64,000 nt of DNA, taken from Notamacropus eugenii. Its lineage: Eukaryota; Chordata; Mammalia; Diprotodontia; Macropodidae. Below the pieces are notes generated by a model. The model was not told the origin of the DNA, did no database searches, and saw only the letters and a list, made by a program, of their open reading frames with translations. The translations under genes were made by a program, and so were the position numbers. Shown piece by piece: positions 24,881 through 36,882 of the stretch. Each line of letters starts with the position of its first letter. Within the stretch, counting starts at the first letter, position 1. The stretch spans positions 57,139,865 to 57,203,864 of the forward strand of contig NC_092874.1 in assembly GCF_028372415.1 (NCBI RefSeq), given 5' to 3'.

Positions 24881-25509
24881 CACAGAGAGTTCTAGCAGAA
24901 GTATGGACAACTGAAGTCCCTAATCATTACCATTTTGTCAATCTGTGCTGTTCTTGGGATATTATCCAGACTTCTCATCTCTTTCCTCTTTCTGTCCTTT
25001 TGATATGAATTATACTTCAATAACACTATTTTCCCATGATCTTTACTCATGGGTGTGCTGGAGCCATCTCCAACCAGGTCAGGAGTCAATGGTCAAATTT
25101 TTAGAGTGAGCCTTTATACATGAGAAATCATCAATGCTACAAATCAAGGCTTGATTTATTGCTTTGTTGATTGTGTGGACCAGAGGCATCAAGCACAGTG
25201 GCACCCAGTACTTCCAGTGAAACCCCAATCATATTAAAGCATAATTGAGAAATATTTAACAAAATATTTGAAATACAATAGAATATACGTAATATTAATA
25301 TGTAGCTTTCTAAATCAACATACAACACACCAGGGATCCTTACATATAATTTAGTGACCCAAGCATGGCAGCAATGGTCTAAATTTAAGAAAATGTTAAC
25401 AGAGCAGACCAAAATTAAAAGTGTGTGTGCATACCTTTTTTTGATTATTAAATGTTTATCAACACACCCTTGTATTGCTCTATAAAATTTCTTGAGCTTG
25501 GCAGGAATA

Positions 25510-25526
25510 CAGAGAGGGCAGTCTCA
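25510..25526 (+). repeat. Target-site duplication, left copy (17 bp)
   Basis: CAGAGAGGGCAGTCTCA, identical to 26989-27005 and flanking the truncated L1. Confidence 0.85.
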
Positions 25527-26990
25527 TTTTGGTATCTCTTTCAGGAGGTAATCAGTGAATTCTTTCTACTTTACCCTCTGGTTTTAGAACATTGGGGTAG
25601 TTTTCCTTGATAATTTCTAGAAATATCATGTCTAGGCTCTTTTTTTGATCATGGCTTTCAGGGAGTCTAATAATTTTTAAAGTGCCTCTCCTGGATCTAT
25701 ATTCCAGGTCAGTTCTTTTTCTAATGAGATATTTCACAGTGTCTTCTTTTTTTTCATTCTTTTGCTTTTGTTTTACTGTTTCTTGATTTCTCATAAAGTC
25801 ATTAGCTTCCATTTGCTTCATTCTAATTTTTAAGGAATTGGTTTCTTCAGTGAGTTTTTGGACTTCTTTTTCCATTTGGCCAATTCTGCTTTTTAAGGCA
25901 TTCATCTCCTGATTGGTTTTTTGGATGTCTTTTACCATTAGGCCTAGTCTGTTTTGTAAGGTGCTATTTTCTTTAGTACTTTTTGTATGTCTTCTTTACC
26001 AAGCTGCTGACTTATTTTTCATGATTTTCTTTATCACACTCATTTCTCTTCCCATTTTTCTTCTACTTCTTTTACTTGAGTTTCAAAATCTTTTTTGAGC
26101 TCTTCCATAGCCTACGATCAATTCATATTTTTCTTGGAGACTTTGGATGTAAGAACTTTGACTTTATTGTCTTCTTCTGAGTGTGTATTTTGATCTTCTT
26201 TGTCACCATACTAACTTTCAATAGTCAGAGTTTTTCCCCATTATTTGCTCATTTTCTCAGCCTATTCCTTGACTTTTAACTGTTTGTTAACTGCTTCCAG
26301 GGTGAAGGGTGCACTGTCTCAAACTTCAAGAGTTTTGTGTAGTTGTGTTAAGAGATAATTCTAGGGACCTCTAAGTTTTCAGTTCTTACAACATGGTGTG
26401 ATCTAAGGAAAGGTGTTTACTCCTCTCCTGGCTTGTGCTCTGGTTTGGGAACAATGACAAGCATTCTTTTTTGCTCTGGAATTGTGAAGAGGGTACCCTC
26501 TCCACTGATGCCACAAGCTCTGCTATGTCAGTATTCCTCCTTGCCCTGAGACTGCCACCCAGGACTATGACCCAAATCCAAGTTTGAGCAAAGCAACAGA
26601 GTCCTGCCTTAGTCATAGAAAGAAGACCCCTGTCATCTCCTTCTGGCCAGTTGTTGACCACCTTGCCATCTGTGGGCTGAGAGCTCCAGAAGCAACCACT
26701 GCCACTGCCACTGCTGATTTAGTCTCCTGAGGTCTGCTCCTGGTTTGCTGAGGTTAGGGCTATGCTGGCACAACCTGTGCTGGACTGTGCTCCTCCCTCA
26801 CCCAGGGGTGACAAACATTTCCAGCTGATTTTCCAAGTTGTCTTGGGATGGGAATTTGTTTCACTCTGGTTTTTGTGAGTTCTGCTGCTCTAGAATTTTC
26901 TTAGAGTCATTTTTACAGATAGTTGGAAGGGTTTGGGGGAGAGCTTAGGGGAGTCACTGCCTTTACTCCACCATCTTGGCTCTGCCTCCA
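25527..26990 (-). mobile_element. L1 with 5' UTR and ORF1 part only, flanked by target-site duplications
   Basis: Read on the minus strand, a marsupial L1 5' end starts at about 26990 (CTGGAGGCAGAGCCAAGATG), runs through a 5' UTR to about 26.38 kb and into ORF1, a coiled coil (MVKDIQKTNQEMNALKSRIG ... NSLKIRMKQMEA) followed by the RRGTLKIIRLPES motif typical of L1 ORF1p. The element stops at about 25.53 kb inside ORF1. Direct repeats CAGAGAGGGCAGTCTCA lie at 25510-25526 and 26989-27005. ORF2, 3' UTR and poly(A) are absent. Confidence 0.85.
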
Positions 26991-27005
26991 GAGAGGGCAG
27001 TCTCA
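26989..27005 (+). repeat. Target-site duplication, right copy (17 bp)
   Basis: Identical to 25510-25526; the first two or three bases overlap the L1 5' terminus. Confidence 0.85.
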
Positions 27006-27059
27006 AGGAACAAAGTCATCACCAGACTAGAAGCTGATCATAATAAGATAATAATGATA

Positions 27060-28000
27060 GTAATAAGATGATGATGAAGAAGAAGAAGATGAAGATAACT
27101 GGCATTTATACAGTTCTTTAAGGTTTGCCAAGTACTTTGAATTATTATCTCATTTAAGTCTCATCATACTCCTGTCTTTGCCCATATTCTCTCCACCATG
27201 CTTCCCCATCTGACTACTGAATTTCTTAATATGACTATATCTTATCAAAATACACTGCTACTCTAGCTGCATCCAATTAGTGTGTGTAGATAGAGAGACA
27301 GATATAGATATAGATATGGATATCTATGTATAGATGTGTATTTCTATATGTATGTTTGAGTAGGGGTGTCTTTTAATAAAGTACAGTTTACACTTCCAGA
27401 GTCACATTCTAATCTTGGATCCTTTTCCACCAAGCCTCTGTGATACCCTGAAGTCAAATGTACTTTATTATATTGAACTCTAATCAGTATTGCTTGTTCC
27501 CCATATTTTTTTTGCATTTCTACGTATGTGCACATGAATGCACATATACATGTATACACATATATGTGTGTGTATCTATACATGTGTGTGTGTAACTATA
27601 GGTTTGATTATTGATTAGTTTCTTGGATTTTGTTTTATGTGAACATGTGAGTATCTTTACTACTATTCTTCCCGCATTATTATATCTTCATAGGGTACAT
27701 AATTTGATGGATCTACATAGTCAGATTTTTCCTTCTCTATTCCTTTTCTGTTTAAAACCTTTTTTGTTAGATTTGAAAGACTTTAGTAGGAAATAATTCT
27801 TATCAATCTTCCTTAAAGTTAACTCCATCCCTGGCAAGGGCCTGTCATTCCAACAATCTAAGTTCTTGTCAAGATCATTGAGATCAAACACCTCATACTA
27901 CAAATAATGGAATTTGGGAAACCTCACAAACAAATGCAGAAAAGAAAAAACATTAAGCATTCTTGTGTATCACAATGTGATAAAAAAATATGTTTAACAA
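27060..28000. other. Intergenic with simple repeats
   Basis: GAA/GAT triplets near 27065-27100, a SINE fragment at 27095-27165 (antisense), GATA-like and TG-rich stretches at 27290-27600. No gene. Confidence 0.55.
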
Positions 28001-28620
28001 AGGACTGCTAATGAAACCATTAAAAGTCAATTATATGCTAAACTCAACCCTAAAGAATGAGTGGGTCTAAGACAAATCGTAAGAGTAATAATTTTATTAA
28101 TAGCAATGAAGCAACATACTTTTTAAGGATTCAAGCAAACCAATTTATAAGAGAAAATTTATGTTTCTAAATCTTTTTATCAATAAATGAAAACCAGATC
28201 GATGAACTGGGCATGCAAATAAAAACATTTGAAAAGTAACAAATTTTATAAACTAATTAAATAAAGAACCTCATTAAATCAAAGCAATTAACAAAATTGA
28301 AAGAAACAACCAATGCATTCATAAATAAAATTAAGACCTATTATTAAAAAAATGATTAAATTGATAAACCCCATTAGCTAACTTGATTTTTTAAAGGAAG
28401 AAGAAAACCAAATTAGCAGTATCAAAAAATGAAAACTATGAATTCACAACCACAAAGAGGAAATAAAAGGAAGTATTAGGAAACACTTCCCTGAATTCAA
28501 TGTGCTAAAAAAATTGGCAACATAAATAAAATGTATAATAACCATATGGATTAACAAAGGAATTCTATCAAATTATAACAGACTTTTAAAGAATAATTTA
28601 TTCCAACTGAAAAAAGAGGT
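28000..28620 (+). mobile_element. Probable L1 ORF2 fragment, very degraded
   Basis: Pieces such as KLINPIS and EEENQISSIK resemble the linker before the L1 reverse transcriptase. AT-rich and broken throughout. Confidence 0.4.
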
Positions 28621-28860
28621 TGTAGATAGCAGAGGAAAAGCAGGGACTCACTGAAGCTCTCTCAAATTCCCCTGCAAACAGCTTTAAAATAACACCTCAA
28701 AACAAAGTCTAACAAACTAACAAAAGATCAGAGTGAAACAATTTTTCAGCCCAAGACAACTTAAAAGGTAGTCTGAAAGAGTGTGTCTCACTGAGTGCAG
28801 TCCAGCACAGGACTATAATCAAGAATCACCTACTCAGCAAAAATGAGTATAATCTTTTGG
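28620..28860 (+). mobile_element. L1 5' UTR-like segment
   Basis: GGACTCACTGAAGCTCTCTC, TAAAATAACACCTCAAAACA and GCCCAAGACAACTTAAAAGG match a widespread marsupial L1 5' region. Confidence 0.55.
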
Positions 28861-29740
28861 GGAGGGTAGGGGGGAGAATGGATATTTAATGAAATAGAAA
28901 ACTTTCAAGGATTTCTGATGAAAAGACCAGAGAAGAATAGAAAATTTCACTTTCAAGTACAAGACTCAAGAGAAGAATAAAAAGGTAAACAGGAAAGAGA
29001 AATCATAAGGGATTCAGTGAGGTCAAACTAATTATATTTCTATATGGGAAGATGATACTCATAACTTTTAAAAACTTTATAATTAAGGTGGTTATAAGGA
29101 ATATACATAGACAGAGGGCATGGGTGAGAGTTAACTATGATAAATTAAGAAAAGGCATGCCCTAGAAGTAGAAAGAAGGGAAAGGTAGGATGGGGTAAAT
29201 TATTGCATATGTAAGAAACATGAAAGAGCACTTACAGTGGCAGGGAAGATTGGGGGGGGCAATACTTGAACCTTACTCTCATTGGAATTGGCTCAAAGAG
29301 GGAATAACATACACATTCAGTTGGATATAAAAATCTATCTTACCCTACAGGGAAGTAGAAAGAGAAAGGGATAAGTGAAAGTGGGAGGGACTAATATGAA
29401 AGAGAGCAGATTGAGGGAGGCAGTGGTCAGAAACAAAACAGACTTTTGAAGAGAACCAATGAACTTTGAGTACAAATTGAAGTATATTTAATTTTCTCAC
29501 TTTATTTGTGTTGCTTTTCTTTTGTAATATGGATATATGGTTTCCTGATTTCACATACATTATTGATGTCATACTGCTTGCTTCCCTGGTGGGTGCAAGA
29601 GGGGTTGGGAGGAAGGGATAGAATGTGAAACTCAAAAAAGAATGATAAAAAATACATAAAGAATTATTTTTTTTTAGAAAAAATGTTTCTTCTACCAGAT
29701 TTCTTCTTCTATACAAATATAGTCTCAATACTTAAATGAA
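28860..29740 (+). mobile_element. Marsupial interspersed repeat block, probably LINE-associated
   Basis: GGATATTTAATGAAATAGAA, AAGACTCAAGAGAAGAATAA, AGAATGGGATAAAG-like motifs and CTATCTTACCCTACAGGGAA are widely repeated in marsupials. Exact family not assigned. Confidence 0.5.
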
Positions 29741-29759
29741 GAAAAATAAAAACATAAAA

Positions 29760-30065
29760 AGAAAACATAAAAAGAAAATAATAGACTAATATCCCTAATG
29801 GGAAGTATTGCAAAAATTTTCTGTTATTTTAGCAAGGATGTTACATCAACAGATCACAAAGATTATGTACTATGTGTAGGTTTAATTTATACTAGGAATT
29901 CAGGGCTGATTAAATATTAGGAAAACTATAAACATTATTGATCATGTTAGCAAAACAACAAGAATCATATGATCATATCACTAGATGTAGAAAATTTTTT
30001 GACAAGATACAACATCCATTTTTGTTATACACACACACACACGAAAGCATAAAAATAATGGATCT
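29760..30065 (+). mobile_element. L1 ORF2 reverse-transcriptase fragment
   Basis: Plus-strand reading resembles ...RLISLMGSIAKIF..., then a Q/V-G-I-T-like region and NNKNHMIISLDVENFL..., the L1 reverse-transcriptase core up to the aspartate motif (D in ISLD/ISID). Confidence 0.7.
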
Positions 30066-30094
30066 TTTCTTAATATAAGTAGTATCTTATCTCA

Positions 30095-30165
30095 AGTGGC
30101 AGCTAAGTGGTGCAGTGGATAGATTGTAGGGCAATATGTTTCTCTGATTAAGGTCTCATTTCTTA
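30095..30165 (+). mobile_element. SINE head fragment
   Basis: GGCAGCTAAGTGGTGCAGTG, the first part of the MAR1-like SINE. Confidence 0.7.
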
Positions 30166-30179
30166 GATAGAATACTGAT

Positions 30180-30590
30180 TTAAAATTATAAGAATAAGAA
30201 TCATTCCCCAATTGACAAATGGTTAAAACATATGAATTTTCAGTTTTTAGAGGAAGAAATCCAAGCTACCTATAATCAGATTACTTCAAGTAATTAATAA
30301 TTAGATAAATGCAAGTTTAAAAAACTCTGAAATTCCCACCTCACACCCATCAGGTTAGCAAACTTGACTAATAAAGAAAATGACAAATAAAGGAGGAGCT
30401 ATGGGAAAATAGGTACATTAATACAGTGTTGGTGGACCTGTGAATTGGTTCAAAACCATTCTGGAAAGCAACTTGAAATTATGTCCCCAAAGATATTAAA
30501 CTACGTATCTTTTAACCCAGCAATACTGCTAGCAAGTCTGAATGTCAAAGAAATAAAAGAAAGATGGAAAAGATCCTATAACAGTAAGCA
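30180..30590 (+). mobile_element. L1 3' region
   Basis: AATTCCCACCTCACACCCAT, TACAGTGTTGGTGGACCTGT, CCATTCTGGAAAGCAACTTG and CCCAGCAATACTGCTAGCAA are standard marsupial L1 3'-end motifs. Confidence 0.8.
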
Positions 30591-31081
30591 CCCCAACATA
30601 CACAGGGGGGCCTGCTATTCTAGGCTCTTAGATCTGCATTCACAAAAGGAAAGGCAACTTTGAGGCATTAACAATCACTTTATTCAAGCACATGTATCAA
30701 TCCTTCAACCAAGTACATATAACATTCAGGGAGCCAGCACCCTGAACTTCAAAGAAAATACAGAGAAATTAAAAATCAACAGACATGGCTTTCTCTGACT
30801 GAATTAAATAGACTGTTCCAACTGTCTGACCAGTTACCAGAGAGGGAAGTACAACAGCTGGGTTCTCAAAACCAAGGGAGGGAAGGGGCGCTCCTTTAGC
30901 AGCTTCCCAGAGTCCTCATCTGGCCAAACAAACATTTGCAGCCGGTAAGCCCCAAAATAAAAGCCACACCTCAGATTCTTTATACACTTTGTAGAGCCAG
31001 AGGGCCTCACATCTCTTAAGAACCACTGCCTCATTAACAAAAGGTGTTGACCTTCCTACTAATCTTCCCAGGTCCAACAAT
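30590..31081 (-). mobile_element. ERV long terminal repeat, probably solo
   Basis: Minus-strand LTR starting TGTTGGACCTGG at about 31081, with an AATAAA near 30680 followed by about 90 bases, as expected for the R-U5 end. It sits inside an L1 3' region. No flanking viral genes seen, so it looks like a solo LTR. Left boundary approximate; family not assigned. Confidence 0.6.
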
Positions 31082-31189
31082 GGGTGGGAAAGATTCTCCT
31101 TAATCACATTCAAATAGAGACATTATGCCTCTTGATTATACTAAAAATAAAAACAGCAGACAACTTTGAAAGACAAGAACTCTGATCAA

Positions 31190-31450
31190 CAAAATAACCA
31201 ACTACAGTTCCAGAGGTCTCATGATGAAACATGCTACCCACTTCCTAATAGAAAGGTAATGGACTCAGAGAGCAAGTTGAGAAATATTTATTTTTGTACA
31301 TGACCAATGTGGGAATTTGTTTTGCTTCTTTATAGAGTACATGTTTGTAATAAGAGCTTTGTTTTTCTTCCTTCCTCAATGAGGAGGTTATAAAGAGGGA
31401 GATAAGTGGGAGGGAGAAAAGCTAGGTCTTTATGAAAAAAAAATTATTTT
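31190..31450 (+). mobile_element. L1 3' UTR tail
   Basis: CTCATGATGAAACATGCTAC, TGTGGGAATTTGTTTTGCTT and a CCTTCCTCAATGAGGAGG-type stretch followed by an A-run. Continuation of the L1 interrupted by the LTR. Confidence 0.7.
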
Positions 31451-31569
31451 TAAAGAAGACATTTAGGTCCAGAGAGGTAAATTTACTTGCCCAGCCCAGG
31501 ATTTGAAGCATCTTCTAATTCCAAATGCAGTGCTATTTCCATTTATACCATAGTGCCTACCTCCCAATC

Positions 31570-31571
<2 letters not shown>

Positions 31572-31606
<35 letters not shown>
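31572..31606 (+). repeat. (TG)n microsatellite
   Basis: About 17 TG units followed by degenerate GCACGTG repeats. Confidence 0.95.
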
Positions 31607-31607
<1 letters not shown>

Positions 31608-31659
31608 AAGCACGTGTGTGTGCACAAGCACGTGTGTTCATAAGCTAAAACCAAAATAT

Positions 31660-33280
31660 ATGTATTTTAACTAGAATTTTTCTATCTGTTCCTCCTGGCT
31701 TTTGTTGGTAATATCAATATGAGAAAATGATTTTATGCATTTAATTTGTATCTTGATGCTGTGCTAAATTATCTATTATTTTTTTTGTTGATTTTGGGAG
31801 ATGTGGTTCTAAGTTTCGACTACGTGAGGCCATAATTCTCTCTCCTCTCTATCAAAACTCATTTCCTCGATTTATTTTTCTTTCTTATTGATAGAGTTAG
31901 TATTACTTATACCATGCCAAATAATAGTGGAGACAGGGATCCTCTTTGCTTCATCTATGGTTTTACTAGAAAAGTTGTCAGTGTGTTTCACTGCAAATAA
32001 TGCTAGCTCTTGGTTTTAAAGAAAATTGTTTTAGACAAAGTCCCCATTATGGATCAAATTAAGGAAAGACCTTTCTATTCCTAGACATTAATATCTTTCA
32101 TAAAAATTAAGGAAATTTTGACCACTCTTCTGAGTCTTTTGATATCATTGTGTAGTTTGTATCTTTTTATTCCTAACATAATTAAACATTCTAATGGTTA
32201 TCCTAGTGTTGATTTGAATATTCATCACTTGCATACATTTAAGTCGGTTATAATGAATAATTTTTAAGATGTATTCCAATACCACACCATGATTCTGAAG
32301 AACGTTGCACTTAACACAACTCTAATAAGTTCCACCACACTGCAAAGTTGGAGGTTCTAGACCTAGTGATAGACAGAGTCTGTTTTGTAAGGATAAACCC
32401 AAATAACTACAAAGAAGTACATCACCAGTAGACTGGCACCCTGGATGATTAGAAGAGGGGGCAGGGTGAATGTTTTCAAGCCATGAAACAAGGAAAACAT
32501 TTTAAATAATCCTCAGTTCATACAGCTGCTTCTGCAGAAATGGCAGAAAAGCAAGTAGAGGGTACAAAGAACTATACAGCTTTAGAACATCAGTAAACTT
32601 CAATTTGACTAATAGTATTCTAAATGAAAGATCCTTTTCCATTGACCAATTAGTGAGGATGTTACTGGAGGAGCTGAATTGTGTCATCCCTGATACTCTT
32701 GTTATAACCAATACTAGAAAAAAAAAGTTTCATATAAATGGAAGGATAGGTTCACAGGTACTCCTTAGAGAAGCAAAGGAAAAAATTGTTAGAGTGGATT
32801 TTATGGTACACCCAGAGCCCAAAGATCTACATTGGTGAAGGGGGTTCCTATGCTGAGAATTTCCAACAATAATCATATCACAGATCATTTATGTGTTTGC
32901 CTCATGTTTCATTAATACATAATGACTTTAAACATAATATAAGTTCCCTTATTAATGTCTGCTTTTCATGTATTTTACTGTATACTTATCTAGAACTGAC
33001 TATATCTCTTTTCAAATTTTTCTAAAACCTATTTTTATTCCCTTCATGTTAGGTATATATATGTGTGTATGACTGCTTATATGTGTACACATATGTGTGT
33101 TTATGTCTTAAATACGTATTGTGTAGGCAACAAATTGTTGGATCAAATTCTAATACAGTCTTCCACTTTTCCATTCCATAGCCAAGCTTAATCCTGTAAC
33201 ATTCAAAAGCAAATTTGTAAGTTTGTATTTCACTCAAATTTTTCCCTTGTCTATTCTTTGTCTTACCATCTCCTTGATCA
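31660..33280. other. Intergenic, probable old LINE debris
   Basis: 31.68-32.25 kb resembles an antisense L1 reverse-transcriptase remnant (weak). 32605-32838 holds a 78-codon ATG frame (RKKKFHINGRIGSQVLL) that I do not recognise. No gene supported. Confidence 0.4.
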
Positions 33281-33719
33281 AAAAATAATTATTGAGTACA
33301 TACTATTTGTAAGAAACTCTGCTAATGCAAATTAAAAAGCAAACTAGTCCCTGTTGACAAGAATGGTACATTCCACTAGATGATACAATATTTAAATAGA
33401 CAAATAAATACAAGTCAGTTTTATCAAGGAGAGAGAACTGACAGCTAAGGGGAGTCAAAAAAGGCTTTCTGTAAGAGATGTCACTGGAGTTGAAAAGTGA
33501 AGGAAGCTGAGGATTCTAAAAGGTATGGATGACAGAAAATGCATTCTAGGGATGGGTGACAGAGTATGTGAAGAAGGAAAATATCAAAAGATGAATAGTT
33601 GCGGTGATTGATAATATTAAAAAAAACATGAACAGACTAAAAGCAACTCAGAATAAGACTTAAAATGTTTTGAACATTATAATAAACATGTAGTTTCCTA
33701 TATTTCCCACTTTAATAGA

Positions 33720-34480
33720 GAAAAGAACATTTTGGGGGATTGGGTCCTTATTATATTTATCTAGAAGCCCTTTTGTCCTCTATAGTCATGCCTTCTATAT
33801 ATCTGACTCAGAAGTTATGGGCTACTCAACTATTTTCATCTAGGTCAACTCTGCTAATGGTGGATGTCCCCCAAGAATTGTTCCTGGGTCCTTTTCCCTT
33901 CTCCCTTTATACTATTTCACTTAATGACCTCATCAACTCCTGGCTGCTGATTCTCAGATTTATTTATTCAGCCCTAAAATTCCTCCTTCCTTCTAGACTC
34001 ACATCTTCAATTACCTATTGGACACTGAGAACTGGATGTCCCATCAACATCTTAAATTAAACATGCCCTGAACTGAGCGCATTACCTGAAATCCTATCAT
34101 TTTGAGGGTATAAACATCTTCCCAGTTACCCAGGATCCCAACCTTGATTTCTTCTTCAACTCTTCATCCTTTCTCATACTCTAATATCCAATATATTGCC
34201 AAGTCCTATCCAGGCTGTCTTTACAACATATTTTATATACTCTAGTCTCTCCCCATTACAGTCTGTCCTCTATTTAGCTGTCAAAGTGATCTTTAAATAA
34301 ACACTAATGGCTCCTTATCACTGTGATATCCTACTTGGCAAGCAAAGATCTTCACAACATGCCCCAGTCCTACCTTTCCAATTTTTTAATTCCTTACTCA
34401 CCCTCACTTACTCTATGATCCTTGACTTCCTGACTTCCTCCTTGTTCTTCTCACAAGACACTGCAATTCCCAGTTCCATT
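33720..34480 (+). mobile_element. L2/CR1-clade LINE fragment, reverse-transcriptase and 3' region
   Basis: Frame contains VDVPQELFLGPFPFSLYTIS, recognisable as the VPQGS-LGPLLFSLY motif of L2-clade reverse transcriptase, followed by the pattern shared with the 40.15-40.87 kb copy. Confidence 0.7.
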
Positions 34481-34494
34481 ATCCAGAACCTGTA

Positions 34495-34785
34495 CAAGGA
34501 TGCCATCATGAGTATAATATTGATGAACTTCTCTGGGCATCCAAATTTCACCATGGTCTTTCATAAGCCCTCACAACTGATAGTATCAAAGGCCTTGGTC
34601 AGATCAACAAATGTTGTGTACAGACCTCTGTTCTGCTCCTGGCATTTCTCCTGGAATTGTCAGACAGCAAACACCATATCAACAGTTCCTCAGCCCTTTC
34701 TGAAGCCACACTGGCTCTCAGGTAGATGATCATCTTACAGGTGAAGGATCAACCAATTAAGGAGAATTCTGTGAAGAATCTTGCC
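34495..34785 (-). mobile_element. Non-LTR reverse-transcriptase fragment
   Basis: Minus strand reads QEQNRGLYTTFVDLTKAFDT and then VKFGCPEKFINII, the core aspartate-containing motif of a non-LTR reverse transcriptase. Not the L1 type; clade not settled. Confidence 0.7.
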
Positions 34786-34789
34786 AATA

Positions 34790-35540
34790 AATTTAACAAT
34801 TTAAGTGAAATGGAAGAATTCTTACAAAAATGTAAACTGTCTAGATTAACATAAGAGGGAACAGAACATCTAAATAAGCCTATTTTAGAAAAAGAAATTG
34901 AACAGGCCATAAATGAGCTTCATAAAAAAAAAAATCTGGACCAGATGATTTACAAGTAAATTCTAACAAATATGAAAAGATTAGTTAATTCCAATATTAA
35001 ATAAATTATTTGGAATAATAGGCAAAGAAGGAATCCTACCAAACTCCTTTTATGAAACAAATATAGTAATGATACCTAAATCAGGAAGAGCAACAACAGA
35101 CAAAGAAAATGATAGATCAATTTCATTAATGAATATGAATGCAAAAATCCTAAATAAAATACTAGTTATGAGACTACCCAATATATTATAAAGATTATAC
35201 GTTGTGAGCAAGTGGGATTTATACCAGGAATGCAAAGATGGTTTAAAATTTAAAAAGCTGTCAACATAATTGATTATATTAATGCCAAAAGTAACAAAAA
35301 TCATATTATTATATCAATAGATGCAGAAAAAGCTTTTGATAAAAGACAACATTCATTCCTATTTTAAAAAAAACACTTGAAAGAAAAGACATAAAGGGAT
35401 TTTTCCTTCATATGATAAGAAATATCTCCCTAAAAGCATCAACAAGCATATTTTGTAATGAGGATAAGCTAGAAGCCTTCCCAATAAGACCAGGATTGAA
35501 ACAAGGATGCTCGTTATCGGCAATATTTTTGTCTGCAATT
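34790..35540 (+). mobile_element. L1 ORF2 reverse-transcriptase fragment
   Basis: EMEEFLQKCKLSRLT, LEKEIEQAINELHKKK, then [11 protein letters not shown] and RPGLKQGCSLSA: ordered motifs of L1 ORF2 from the start of the RT domain. Ends near 35540 where antisense L1 sequence begins. Confidence 0.85.
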
Positions 35541-36089
35541 ATGATTACTACCCCTGTTTTTTCCCCTCCACTAATAAATTCTACTCCTGACCTTTATTTT
35601 ATGTTTCTATGTATCTCTTATTTCCTATCCCTTCTGACTCCTTTATTTTACTTCTGCCTGTTACCTTGCCCTCCTATTACTTAACCTACCCCCACCCAAG
35701 ATCCCTCCTTTGTCCTCTTCCCCACCACCACCCTTTTGCCTTGTCTTCTTGTTTCTGTCTGAATTTAGAAGACTTTTATAGCCTTCCAAATGTACGTCAT
35801 TCCCTCTTTATCCCATTCCCGTTAATCGAGACACCTTTCTATATCTCCCTAATTCTATTCCCATCCTTCTATTTCCCCCCTTATACTATTCCCTTACCTT
35901 CTTATTTCTTTATAAATTTAAAAGACTTTTATTTTCCTTCTAAATGTATATTCTCTCTTTAACCCAGATCTGATGTGACTAGGGTTCCATTTAAAGATCC
36001 CTCCCTTATCTTCTCCCCCCTCTCTATCTCCTTAGTTTTTTATTTCTTTCTTAATTTAGAAGACTTTTATACCCTTCAAGTTATAGACT

Positions 36090-36200
36090 GAGAGACAGAC
36101 AGACAGATAGTTATAGATGTAGAGATAGATAGATAATAGATAGATAGATAGATAGATGATAGATAGATAGATATAGATAGATAGATAGACAGATAGATAG
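36090..36200 (+). repeat. (GATA)n microsatellite
   Basis: Impure GATA/GACA units within the antisense L1 region. Confidence 0.9.
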
Positions 36201-36268
36201 TGCCTTCTCTAACATATTCCTGATAAGAGTAGGGTTCCAGAACTACCAGCCCTCCTCCACATCTAATT

Positions 36269-36274
36269 CCTCTG
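36269..36274 (+). repeat. LTR target-site duplication, left
   Basis: CCTCTG, repeated at 36883-36888. Confidence 0.85.
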
Positions 36275-36882
36275 TGCCAAGCCTAGAGGCCTGTATTGGG
36301 CTACCCGAGTCTTTCTTACCTGTCCCAGGTCTTCGGTTGGCCAAACTGGATAAAGGTATGAGAGAAAGGACATTCCAGAGTCAAACAGGGGTTGAGCTTT
36401 ATTTCAGGGTCCGGGTTACAAATGCAGGGAGGTCTTCCTTAGGAGGAAGAGGGGGAGATTTCCTAAGGAGGCTAAGCTTAAGGGATTGGAAGTAGAAGTA
36501 CAAGCGGGGAGAGAGGGGGAGGGGAGAGAGGAAAGAAAAGAAGAGGAGCCCTACTTTTCTCTTTGGCTCCACACGTGCTAAGAGAGAGCTTTCTGGCTTC
36601 CTCAATCCTACTTAATCTTCAGCCACACAGTTTGCATCTCAATACCATGCTGTTAGGTAACTAGGTGTGCTCCAATCCGGGACGACCTCGAGGGCAAGGA
36701 GACTCCACCCATCAAGTATCTCCGGGGGAGAGGCGGAAATACCCGAGCTAGCCGAGCTAGATCAGTCTGACCTTCTCGAACCCCCGCTGTTCATGGAGGG
36801 CCTCGTAAGACTCTAAGATTTAGAAGTCCCACTTTTACCCGCCCGAGACCGTCCACACGGAATTGAGCTTCCAGTCCCAACA
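36275..36882 (-). mobile_element. Solo ERV LTR with 6-bp target duplication
   Basis: 608 bp bounded by TG...CA (plus strand TGCCAAGCC at the left, GTCCCAACA at the right) and flanked by CCTCTG at 36269-36274 and 36883-36888. AATAAA on the minus strand at 36403-36398. Removing it and one CCTCTG restores a continuous L1 sequence. Six-base duplication suits a class II (beta-type) ERV. Many CpGs are retained, so it looks fairly young. No internal viral region. Confidence 0.88.

Noticed and set aside
25552-25938. 128-codon coiled-coil protein as a host gene
   Set aside because: It is ORF1 of an L1 element, flanked by L1 5' UTR and target-site duplications.
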